A stretch of 34,974 nt of DNA from an uncultured Verrucomicrobia subdivision 3 bacterium (GTDB taxonomy: Bacteria > Verrucomicrobiota > Verrucomicrobiae > Limisphaerales > UBA11358), in NCBI GenBank assembly GCA_903921455.1, contig CAIXPZ010000181.1, positions 1 through 34,974 on the forward strand, in the 5' to 3' direction. The position numbers were made by a program, and so were the translations under genes. The notes under the pieces are model-generated. The model worked only from the letters and a program-made list of their open reading frames with translations, had not been told where the DNA came from and did not search any database. Below, one piece after another: positions 17,601 to 26,700 of the stretch (its first letter is position 1; each line of letters begins with the position of its first letter).

Positions 17601-20600
17601 GCCAGCCAGATGAACGCCGACACGTTGACCCTCGGCACCGGTGCCAGCGCCGTGACGAATGAGTTCACGTCGGTGACCAACACCGCGACCGCGCCGATTC
17701 ACGCCACCAATCTCGTGGTGAATAGCGCTGTCACCGTCAACATCGCCAGCGGCATCTTCGTCTCCGGCCAGATATACCCGCTCATCGCCTTTGACAGTCT
17801 CAGCGGCGGCGGCGGATTTGTGCTGGGCGCGTTGCCGCCGTTGACGACGGCCACGGTGATAACCAATGGCAGCACCATTGCCTTGAACGTCATTTCCAGC
17901 ACGACCGTCAGCGCCTGGAGTGGCGCGGTCAACGGCAACTGGGACATCGCCGCCACGGCGAACTGGAAGATCAATGGCGCCGCCGCCACCTATGCGGACG
18001 GTTACGGCGCGCTGTTCGATGACACGGCGTTGAGCAACACCACCGTGAACGTCACCACGGCCGTCCAGCCGAAAAGCCTCACCGTCAACAACAGCACGCT
18101 GGCCTATGCATTCAATGGCAGCTCCATCAGCACCACCGGCAGCGTGACCAAGTCCGGCTCCGCCGCCCTGACCATCTACAACGCCAACAGCTACAGCGGC
18201 GGCACCACCCTCTCCGCCGGCACCTTGAACATTGACCACGACGGCGCGCTCGGCACCGGCCCGCTCACCATCACCGGCGGCACGATTGACAACAACGGCA
18301 GCGGCGCGGTGACGCTCACCAACAACAACGCCCAGAACTGGAACGGCAACTTCGCCTTCACCGGCAGCCAGCCCCTCAACCTCGGCACTGGGGCCGTGAC
18401 CCTCAACACCAACCGCACGCTGACCATCAACGCCGGCAGCCTGACCGTGGGCGGCGTCGTCGGCGACGGCGGCAACACCAACGGCCTGACCAAGAGCGGC
18501 GCGGGCACGCTGGTGCTGGCCGGCGCAAACACTTACCTGGGCATTACAACGGTCAACGCCGGCCAGTTGACGCTGCAGGGCAATGACAGCGCGGCCAACG
18601 GCGGATTTCTGGTCAGCCCGGCCAGCGCGGGCGGCACGGTGCTCATCACCTCCAACGCCACCGTGACGGTGGCCACCAACAATCTGCTCCGCATTGGCAA
18701 CACCAGTGCGAGCGGCACCACCACCGGTTATTTTTATGTGAATGGCGGCAAGGTGACAAATAACGGGGCTTTGCTCTCCGCGCGTAACTCCATCATGGAG
18801 GTCTATAACGGCGGCATCTGGCTCCAGACCGGCGACATGACGGTTCAAGGCGTTGGCGGCTACAGCGGGGACGTCTATGTGATGCCGGGCTCGACGATCA
18901 CCTATGCCGGCGTCAATACCATCAAGCTCAACGGCTCGGAAGGTAACAGCGGCAACGCCTATTTGGATGTCGAAGGGTTGTTCCAAACGCCCGTCGCTTT
19001 CGAACAAGCCACCGTTTCCCCGGCCGCCGGTCAGGGTCAGGTTTGGTTGTATGGTGGTGGCACGCTCAAGCTCACGGCGGCGGTGCCGGAATTGAATCCG
19101 ATTGGAGCGAATCCGGCGGCGGTCAAATTCGTCACGCATACCAATTGCGGCACGATTGACACGGCGGGCTTTGACACCGTCATCAATAATGATATCACCG
19201 GCGCCGGTGGTCTCACCAAGGCGGGCGCCGGGAGTCTCACACTCAACAGTGCCACGCCCCTCACCTATACCAACGACACCTTGATCGCCGGCGGCACGCT
19301 GATCCTCTCCAATTCAGCCACATTGAACAGCACCAACATTCTAATTGGCGGCCTGGCCGCGCTGAATGTTTCCGCTTTGGCCACGCAGCCGTATGTGCTC
19401 GCGAATTATCAGGTGCTGGGCAACCTTGCCACCGTACCCGGCACCGCAGCTCTCGCCGGCAGTGTGGACGTAGCCGCCGCCTCGGCGGCCATCAAATTGG
19501 CCTGCGCTTCGGGCACGCCGGCGTTAAACGTGAACAACGGCACGCTTACGCTGGCGTCCACCACGCCGGTCACGGTGAGCAACACCGGCGCGGCCTTCGG
19601 CAACGGCAGTTTTCTGCTCATCTCGACCAATGCTGGCGGAGCGGTGGCTGTGACCGACTCTCTCCCGCCGGTGACCGTCACCGGCAGTGGGATGATCTCC
19701 GGGGCGTCTGCGGTGCTCAATCTCACCGCCGGCGAACTTTACCTGGTGGTCAGCGGTGGCAGCCTTGCCAGCACGAACGCCTATTTGGCCGGGCTGGTCT
19801 TGACGCCAGCGGGCGCGTTGTCGCCGGGTTTTGCGACGAACCAGTTTGTCTACGCGGCGACGAATGCTTATACCGACACGCCGACGGTGACGGTGACGAA
19901 CGCGGATGTGACGGCCACGAACACCTTGTTCCTGAACGGGCTGTCGCAGGGTGCGATCACCTCGGGCATCCCGAGTTTGGCGCTGACCTTGAACGTGGGT
20001 TCCAACAACGTGGCGGTGCGGGTGATCTCGCAGGACTTGTCGGTGACGAACCTCTATACGGTGAACGTGACGCGGCTGGGACCGCCACTGAGCACGAACG
20101 CGTATCTGACGTCGCTGGTGCTGACGCCGGGAACGGTGACGCCGTTGTTCAGCTCGAATGTGCTGAGTTATGCGACGACGAATTATCTGCCGAACAACCC
20201 AGTGACGGTGACGGCGGTCAGCGCGGATACGAACGCGACGTTGCAGTTGAGCTACAACGGCGGGGCGTATGGTCCGTTGGCCAGTGCCACCCCGAGCGGT
20301 TCGTTGACGCTGTTGCAAGGGGCAGCGAACGTGGTGCGTGTGTTGGTGACGGCGCAGGACACGGCGACCACGAATCTATATACGTTGAATGTGACGTTGC
20401 AGCCGAACCAGACGACGGCGCCGAAGCTGACGAACAGCGTGAGCGGCGGGTTGTTGAACTTGAGCTGGGGCCCGGAGTATCAGGGATACCGGCTGCAGGT
20501 GCAGACGAACAACCTGAGCAAGGGCGTGAGCAAGAACGTGAGCGATTGGGATACGGTGGCGGGTTCGACGACGCTGACGGGGACGAACCTCCCCATCATC

Positions 20601-20645
20601 AAGGTCGGTGTGACGAACGAATATTACCGCCTGGTCTATCCGTAA
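14637..20645 (+). CDS. Giant secreted beta-strand-repeat protein (2002 aa) with cadherin-like domains
   Basis: A signal peptide (1-24, 'LLLVANTHA') precedes 'TWSGLGADANWLTSANW', a common opening of proteins with autotransporter-associated beta-strand repeats. Residues about 115-1700 are a right-handed beta-helix-like array. Recurring units of the form 'GxGxLxLNGTNTYTGxTTVTAGKL' appear about every 80-250 residues. Residues about 1712-1815 and 1817-1920 are two cadherin-like beta-sandwich repeats, each starting 'NAYL..LVLTP'. The last 75 residues form a small domain ending 'YYRLVYP'. There is no autotransporter beta-barrel, so the family name does not imply type V secretion. The likely role is a surface adhesin or matrix protein. 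From about 19,760 codon choice shifts from C-ending to G-ending. The start has no Shine-Dalgarno but fits the signal peptide. Confidence 0.85.
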   Translation: MKTINQSLLLATLGLLLLVANTHATLRTWSGLGADANWLTSANWDARPATNGDSLTFSGSTQQNNTNNFGTMTNTAITLSTGGWSLNGNKILLGGNVTSSTGTNVMNMDLQLTGNRVFSVTAGQLTQNGVLSGAFNLTNGGAGNLVLNGSNTYSGVTYVTAGATAGNVIITRTNGLGTSSVTVAHAGTALGTLQLKLSGSNTIANTFNGFSSANSGATGIPQLENVSGTNTITSSLIVTGTGGNGLLIQSDPGGLLILNGYFGSTQASRQLQVMGAGNGIINGTITNGLSGASFPLTKWGTGTWTLNGTNINSGAYNINQGTIALGASGSISNANPVSLASGAVFDVSALSGGWPLNGGKTLSGSGVVTGSVVAAASGGPVLTPGSTTTQGTLAFSNNLTLGGSTTLNFNLSSDPTGLVRPSDQIVVAGNLSVSGSNTITLGTYLNGYIVNGTYPLIKFGGTLTGDASNFAVNGFAAGGRGVQNGYIITNTGVISLVVTGAVPANLTWRGDGLANNWDLTTTSNWLNGAAADVYYNNDLVTFDDTSTNFTVNLAATMTPGSVVFNATNDYTLAGSDISGTVGVTKTNTGKLTLSVNNSYTGVTAYQGGAIAVATIGNGGAASPLGAAASVAGNQYLNGGTLEYTGGGETSTRAFSIGPNGGTVSVDTAGVTLTCGGSGSWISSAGLGLTKTGPGIIYYSFQQVLTGTNTIKGGIFKIATTSVFGTDVTTPVIVNGGALDIFAQSLGAKPVVASGMGDLAIDGNTNGAIINSSATAQTQGLQFVTLAGDTAFGGTGRWDIRANPTASLSTGGNAYNLIKVGANYIGIVSATVDSALADIDVRAGTLNEALSTTGLGNPAKTLTVENGATFDVWALVNPLNKQIALHDGSTLSSASGTSTIIGPVNLLGDTAGGPTFTNATDTTLNLNGVVSGAGNLTKVGAGKLVLNGTNTYTGTTTVTAGKLVISSAQLGTGSITANDSTTLGFTVSGASQMNADTLTLGTGASAVTNEFTSVTNTATAPIHATNLVVNSAVTVNIASGIFVSGQIYPLIAFDSLSGGGGFVLGALPPLTTATVITNGSTIALNVISSTTVSAWSGAVNGNWDIAATANWKINGAAATYADGYGALFDDTALSNTTVNVTTAVQPKSLTVNNSTLAYAFNGSSISTTGSVTKSGSAALTIYNANSYSGGTTLSAGTLNIDHDGALGTGPLTITGGTIDNNGSGAVTLTNNNAQNWNGNFAFTGSQPLNLGTGAVTLNTNRTLTINAGSLTVGGVVGDGGNTNGLTKSGAGTLVLAGANTYLGITTVNAGQLTLQGNDSAANGGFLVSPASAGGTVLITSNATVTVATNNLLRIGNTSASGTTTGYFYVNGGKVTNNGALLSARNSIMEVYNGGIWLQTGDMTVQGVGGYSGDVYVMPGSTITYAGVNTIKLNGSEGNSGNAYLDVEGLFQTPVAFEQATVSPAAGQGQVWLYGGGTLKLTAAVPELNPIGANPAAVKFVTHTNCGTIDTAGFDTVINNDITGAGGLTKAGAGSLTLNSATPLTYTNDTLIAGGTLILSNSATLNSTNILIGGLAALNVSALATQPYVLANYQVLGNLATVPGTAALAGSVDVAAASAAIKLACASGTPALNVNNGTLTLASTTPVTVSNTGAAFGNGSFLLISTNAGGAVAVTDSLPPVTVTGSGMISGASAVLNLTAGELYLVVSGGSLASTNAYLAGLVLTPAGALSPGFATNQFVYAATNAYTDTPTVTVTNADVTATNTLFLNGLSQGAITSGIPSLALTLNVGSNNVAVRVISQDLSVTNLYTVNVTRLGPPLSTNAYLTSLVLTPGTVTPLFSSNVLSYATTNYLPNNPVTVTAVSADTNATLQLSYNGGAYGPLASATPSGSLTLLQGAANVVRVLVTAQDTATTNLYTLNVTLQPNQTTAPKLTNSVSGGLLNLSWGPEYQGYRLQVQTNNLSKGVSKNVSDWDTVAGSTTLTGTNLPIIKVGVTNEYYRLVYP

Positions 20646-20658
20646 GTTAAATAACTGC

Positions 20659-20690
20659 CACCCGCTGCGTAGTTTGCTATGCAGCGGGTG
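20659..20690 (+). terminator. Strong 14-bp stem hairpin after first giant gene
   Basis: CACCCGCTGCGTAG (20659-20672) pairs with CTATGCAGCGGGTG (20677-20690) around a TTTG tetraloop, with one G-T wobble. It begins 13 bp after the stop codon. No T-run follows, so it may be a transcript-end stabiliser or a Rho-assisted terminator. The longest possible reading frame of the next gene would start inside this loop, which argues for the downstream ATG. Confidence 0.6.
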
Positions 20691-20725
20691 TGTCGTCTGG
20701 TGGTCTAGGCCGGCTTTTGGCTGGT

Positions 20726-20737
20726 GCATGAACATGC
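20726..20737. promoter_or_regulatory. Palindrome GCATG-AA-CATGC upstream of metalloprotease giant gene
   Basis: A perfect 5-bp inverted repeat with a 2-bp centre, matching the core of the sites at 13616 and 14523, placed 57 bp before the chosen ATG. The outer two bases of each arm are not conserved here. Confidence 0.42.
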
Positions 20738-20793
20738 CCTGGCAATCATTCCGCTCTGCTCGTAGTTTGTTTCTAACTGCAAGCGATTCAATT

Positions 20794-23700
20794 ATGAACC
20801 ATTCCAATCGATTGGCGCAGTGGTGTTGCCTGATATCATTGCTGACCCTGGCTGGGTTTAACCTGCGTGCCGCGGCGGCTGCTGCCTTGCCTGCCGGCGC
20901 CACGGACATCACCGGCACGGTCGAAGTTTCGGTGGCAGATTATTTCGCTGAAATGCAGGCCGAGACTCATTACCACGTCAAGGAGGATGCCACCGGTCTG
21001 TCGTATGAGTTGATCTTTACCAATGACCCGCCGGCGGCCTTGACGACGGGGACTCGCGCCCGGATTCATGGTCAGGTCCAGGGGGGATATCTCCTTCCCG
21101 AACCGGTTGCTGGTTCAACGACATTGGACGCTTCGGCGCAAAGCGGTGTATCGATCTTGAGTGTGGCGCCTAAGCTGGCGACTACCATGGTGGATCATAA
21201 AGTGATCGTCATGCTGGTCAATTTCACCAATGCCGGCATCAGCAGCACGGTGTCGGGCATCAGCAATATCTTTTTCGCCGGCACCGGTCAGTCGGTCAAT
21301 CTTGCCTATCGGGAGGAAACCTTTGGCGCCGTATCCTGGTCGGGCAAGGTGATCGGCCCTTTTACCATTAACGCCGATAAGAATGTTTGCGATACGACGG
21401 GCTGGCGGACGCTCGCCGATGCGCAGGCCACCGCGGCGGGCGAAAACCTCAGCCTCTATCAGCACCGGGCTTACATCGTTCCCGGCAATGCCTGCGGTTG
21501 GGCCGGCTTGGGGACGGTCGGCGGCAGCACGGGCTGGGTGTTGTTGTATTACACGGACGGCGGCACGATTTGCCACGAGCTGGGGCATAACTTGGGCATG
21601 GCCCATGCCTCCACCGACTTGAACAATGACGGCACGATTGACAGTGAATACGGCGACCTGTCCGACTTCATGGGCGCGACTTACGACTGGCGGCACAACG
21701 ACGGGCCGCACAAGGTGCAGATGGGCTGGCTGCCTTCCGGCAAGATTGTGAACCTGGCCATGGGCGTTTATCAAGTTGCCCCGCTGGAGACCGATCCAGA
21801 TGCCACGACGCTTCCGCAGGTTCTTAAAATCGCGGTTCCCGGCACCGCGGAGAGTTACTATTTTTCTTACAAGCGCGCCGCCGGCTACGACGCGAACCTT
21901 TCCTCGACTTACAAAGACCGGCTCAACATCCATCGCTGGAGCAGTGGCGCCAAGCAGACGCGGTTTATCAATTCCCTCGCCGATGGGGCGAGTTTCACGG
22001 ATTCCAATGTCGGCTTCACCATCAAACAAATCAGTCACACCACTTCCTCCGTGACCGTTTCGGTCGTCGCCTGCGGCACCACCCCCGTGCCCGCGCCCTG
22101 GTCGGCTGAGGACGTCGGGGGGGTGGGCGTTGCGGGCTGCTCGGGTTATACCAATGGCGTGTTTTCCGTCACCGGTTCCGGCGCCGACATCTTTGGCGCG
22201 GCTGACGCCTTCCAGTTTGTCCATCAGCCCGGCAGCGGCGATCTCCAGCTCAAGGCGCGCGTTTTGTTTCAGGAGAATATTCAGCCGTGGGCCAAGGCTG
22301 GCGTGATGTTGCGCGATGGGACGGCTGCCAGCGCCATGTTCGCGGATATGCTGCTCACCCCGGGCAATGGCGTGGCTTTCGAGTGGCGCAGCGCCACCGG
22401 CGGCTCGGCAGGCAACGTCAATGTCACGGGCTTGTCCGAGCCGGTGTGGCTCAAGCTGGCCCGCGTGGGTAATAATTTCTCCGGCTACTACAGCACCAAT
22501 GGCAGTGCATGGGTTCAGGTGGGTTCCGCCCAAAATATTCCCATGGCGACGACGGTGGAAGGCGGACTCGCCATCACCTCTCACACCAACACCGTGTTGA
22601 CGATGGCGACTTTTGACAGCGTGAGCCTTGCTGGGCAGCAGTATTGGGATGGCAATGGAGCCGTGGCTGGTGCGGGCACCGCGCCCGCCGGGACTTGGAG
22701 CACGAACGTCAGCTTGTGGAGCGCGGACGCGGCTGGGGCTCAGCTGGCGACGAACTGGGCCGATGGCAATGACGCCGTCTTCTCTGCCGGCGCGGATGCG
22801 ACCGGGGCCTACACCGTTACGGTCAGCGGCACTCCGAAAGTTCATGACCTCACCATCGAAGAGGGAACGCCCACCATCACGGGCGGCGCGTTGTCTTTTG
22901 TTCCCGCCGCCGGCATCAACGGTGGCGCGGGCGCGGTGACCATCAATTCCCTCATCGCCGGTAATGGCTTCACCAAGAATGATGCCGGCACGCTCAGTTT
23001 GAACGCGGGGACCGCGAACCAGAGCAATACTTACAGCGGCGCGCTCACGGTCAACGCGGGCACCCTTTGGGTCGGCAACTCCGGCGCGGCGTTTGCGGCG
23101 GCGGGCGCGATTCGTGGCGATGTGCAGATCAACAGTGGTGGCACCCTGCGGCTGGGCCAGACCAATCTCATCGCGAACTCCGCTGTCATCACCGTGAATG
23201 CCGGCGGCCTCTTCGATTTGAACGGCTTCCCCGCAGCTGCCGGTTATCTCGCGGGCGCCGGTGTCGTCAGCAACCTTGCCACGTTGACGCTCGATCTCGG
23301 CGCGACGGCCCAGACGTTCAGCGGCGTCCTGGCCGGTGCCGGCGGCCTCACGTTGCGTGGCAACAACGGGGCGGGGACGCAGGCGCTTTCCGGCGCCAAT
23401 ACTTACACCGGCGGCACGGTCGTCAGCGCCGGGACGTTGAATGTTTTCGGCAACCAGAGTGCGGCTACCGGCGGTTGGAATCTGCCGGTCAACAACGCGA
23501 CCGCCACGATCAATTTCCAGCCCGGCTCCACCGTGGTGGTCGCGAATGGCAATTCCATTCAGGTCGGCAGTTCTCCCTCCAGCGGCACGCCCAACTACCA
23601 GACTCTGAATTCCTCCGGCACCGTGACCAATGGCGGCGCGCTGCTGGTTGCGCGCGGCGGCATCCTCAATATCAACAGCAATGTCTGGGTTCAAAGTGGC

Positions 23701-26700
23701 GTCATGACGGTCAGTCCGCCCGCAGGCTCCGGTTACGGGGCCGTGATGACCATCAATGACGCCGGTTCGTTGATCTATACCGGAACCAATGCGATCGTGG
23801 TCAGCCCCTCCGGCGGCAACGGCGGCACCTCCGTGCTCACCGTCAATGGCGGCACGCTGACGACGGCGCAAGGCTTCACCAACCCCGTCCCGACCAGCAC
23901 CGGCACCGCGAGCCTCATCCTCACCGGCGGCGGCACGGTGGCATTGTCGGGAACGGTTCCGTCCCTCATTGCCACGGCGGGCAGCACCAATGTTTTTCAA
24001 CTCGGGACCGGGGGCGGCGTCATTGACACCGCCGGCTTCAGCACCACGGTGAACCAAAAAATCACCGATGTGTCCGGCCAGTCCGGTTCCTTGGCCAAAC
24101 TCGGCGCCGGCCAGTTGACCCTCGCTGCGTCCAACACTTACAGCGGTGGCACCACCGTCAACAGCGGCGGCGGCAGCTTGCGGATCACCGTCGCTACGGC
24201 GCTCGGCACCGGCGGAATCTCTTTGTCCAAGGCCGGCACCAACAGTGGCACTCTGCAACTGGCTCTGGCCGGGGTGAACACCGTCAATAACCCCTTCAGC
24301 GGTTTTAGTTCCACCACCTTTACCGGCAATACCACCGTGCCGGACATTGAAAACGTCTCCGGTACCAACACCATCACCAGTGCGCTCACGGTGACCGGGG
24401 CCGGCGGCAATGGTGTGGCCATTCAGTCGGATGCCGGCATCCTGACTCTGTCTGGTCCCGTCAGCACCACCTTGACGTCGCGCGGTGTCGAGTTGAACGG
24501 CGCGGGCGCGGGCGTGGTGAGCGGCGTTATATCGGATGGTCCCGCGGCTCCGTTCACGGTCACCAAGGATGGCGGTGGCACTTGGTCGCTTTCCGGGGCG
24601 AACACCTATAGCGGCGTCACCACGGTCAGTGCCGGCAAACTCGTGGTCAACACCGCGCAGACCGGCACCGGCGCGATGATGGTCAAAGACAACGCCAGCT
24701 TGGGCGTGATCGTTTCCGGTGCGGGCCGGGTTTCGCCGGCCACGCTCACTCTGGGCACCGGCGCCGGTCCGGTCACCAATGAATTTACCGGCGTCTTCAG
24801 CACCGTGACCGCGCCGCTGAACGCCGGCAGCTTGATTATTAATGGTCCGGTCACCATTAACGTGCTGGGTGGGGCGTTCACCGCCGGCCAGATGTATCCG
24901 CTCCTCAGTTACACCGGCATCAGCGGCGCGGGCGGGTTTGCACTTGGCACTGTGCCGTCGGGCGTCATTGCCAGTCTCGGCACCAATGGTAATCGCATTG
25001 TTCTGAATGTCGCCGCCACCTTGTTCACGGTGTGGCAGGGTTCGGTCAACACCAACTGGGACATTGCTGCCACGCCGAACTGGACCATCAATGGCGTCGC
25101 CGGAACCTACGCCGAGGGTAGCCAGGTGCAGTTCGACGACACCGCCGGCACTGCGAATGTCCGCATCACCACCGCCGTTGCGCCCGGCGGTGTCATCGTG
25201 GACAACGATTCATTGAACTACACCTTCAGCGGCAGTCCCATCGGCGGCGCGGGCGGCCTGCTCAAACTCGGCGCCGGCGCGCTGACGCTCGCCGGCTCCA
25301 ACACCTACGCCGGCGGCACCGTTATCAGCGGCGGCACGCTGCAGCTGAATGCCGTTGGCGCTGCGGGTGCGGGTAACATTTCTGACAACAGTCTCTTGAG
25401 CGTCAACCTTGCCGGCAATGCCACCCTGGCTAATGTGGTTTCCGGTTCTGGTGCCCTGGCGCAGATTGGCGGTGGCGCGCTCACGCTCACGGCCGTGAAC
25501 ACTTACAGCGGCAGCACGACGATCAGTGCGGGCGGGGTGACCATCGGCGGCGCGGGGCAGTTGGGCGGTGGTGCGTATGCGGGCGCCATCACCAACAATG
25601 GCGTTTTTATCTTCAATAGTTCGGCGGCGCAAACCCTGGCCGGAACCATTTCCGGCGCGGGCGTGTTGACGCAAAACGGTCCCGGCCTGCTGACGCTTGC
25701 GGGCGTGAATAATTACGGCGGCAGCACCCTCATCAATGCCGGCGCGCTCCGGGCCGCCGTCTCTGGCGCCCTGCCGGCCACCACGGCGGTCAACTTCAAC
25801 GCCGCGACCGCCGCCACGCTCGACCTCCAGGGTTCGGCGCAGACCGTGACGAATTTGATTTTCACGAACAACACGCTTTCGTCCGTTATCACTATCACCG
25901 GCGCGAGCGGATCCGCGTTGACGGTGTTGCAGTCGAACTTGTTGTTTGCACCGTTCAGTTCGGGAACCAATCTCACGGTGAATCTATCTGGTGTGGGTGC
26001 CTTCACTTACACCAACAGCAGCGGTCCGTTCTCCGTGGCCAATGTCGGCGGTGGCTCGTCCGGTGCGGCGGGCGGCACGGTGACCGTCACGCTGGCGGCC
26101 ACCAATGATCTTGCCGCCGCCAGCATCAACATAGGCAATGCCGGTGGTGGCGGGGGCACGGTGCCCGCCTCCATTTTGAATCTGGGTGTGAATAATATAT
26201 TCAATACCGCAGGGCTGAGCATCGGCAACAGCGGCAGCCGTTCGCAGGGCATGGTGCAATTTGCCGCCGGTCTGGTGAATCCGCTGCTGACCGTTGCGCC
26301 GCTCATCGGGGGGAGTAATTTGCCGGCGTTGACTGTCGGCAGCCATGATTCTTTCCAGGCCAGCGACCGGCCGGTGGATGTGTTCGACACCACCGCCGGC
26401 ACCCTGAACGCGCAGTTGGGTTCTATTTTGGTTGGCCGGTCCACGCCGAATACCGGCACTAACCGCGGCATCACCATCACCGCCTCCTTTAAAATGGGGG
26501 CGGGCACTTTGACCGCGTCGAGCCTCGCGCTGGGAACTATTGGCAGCAAGCCCACCGCGACCAATTACACCATCAGCCTCACCAGCCTGTTCAGTCTCAC
26601 GAACGGCGGGACGGCGAACATCACCAATCTGGTGCTCACGGATAATAATCTGGTGCCGGTCGGTTCATTGAATCACCTGACCAACGTTGCCACGATCGTT

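Noticed and set aside
14871..19139. Long minus-strand frames (555 and 528 codons) opposite the first giant gene
   Set aside because: Same compositional shadow effect; their translations mirror the repeat periodicity of the plus-strand gene and show no domain.
14637..20645. Classification of the giants as type V autotransporters
   Set aside because: No C-terminal beta-barrel or terminal Phe motif is seen; the repeat family name alone does not imply that route.
20674..20793. Upstream ATG giving the metalloprotease giant 40 extra residues
   Set aside because: That ATG sits in the loop of a strong hairpin and the extra residues are not a signal peptide; the ATG at 20794 gives a proper one.
21115..24258. 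A 1047-codon open frame on the minus strand opposite the metalloprotease giant
   Set aside because: The plus strand has clear protease motifs, a signal peptide and repeats. The minus frame is low-complexity, rich in Arg, Gly and Ala, with no recognisable domain, and is explained by repeated GC-rich codons lacking stop complements.
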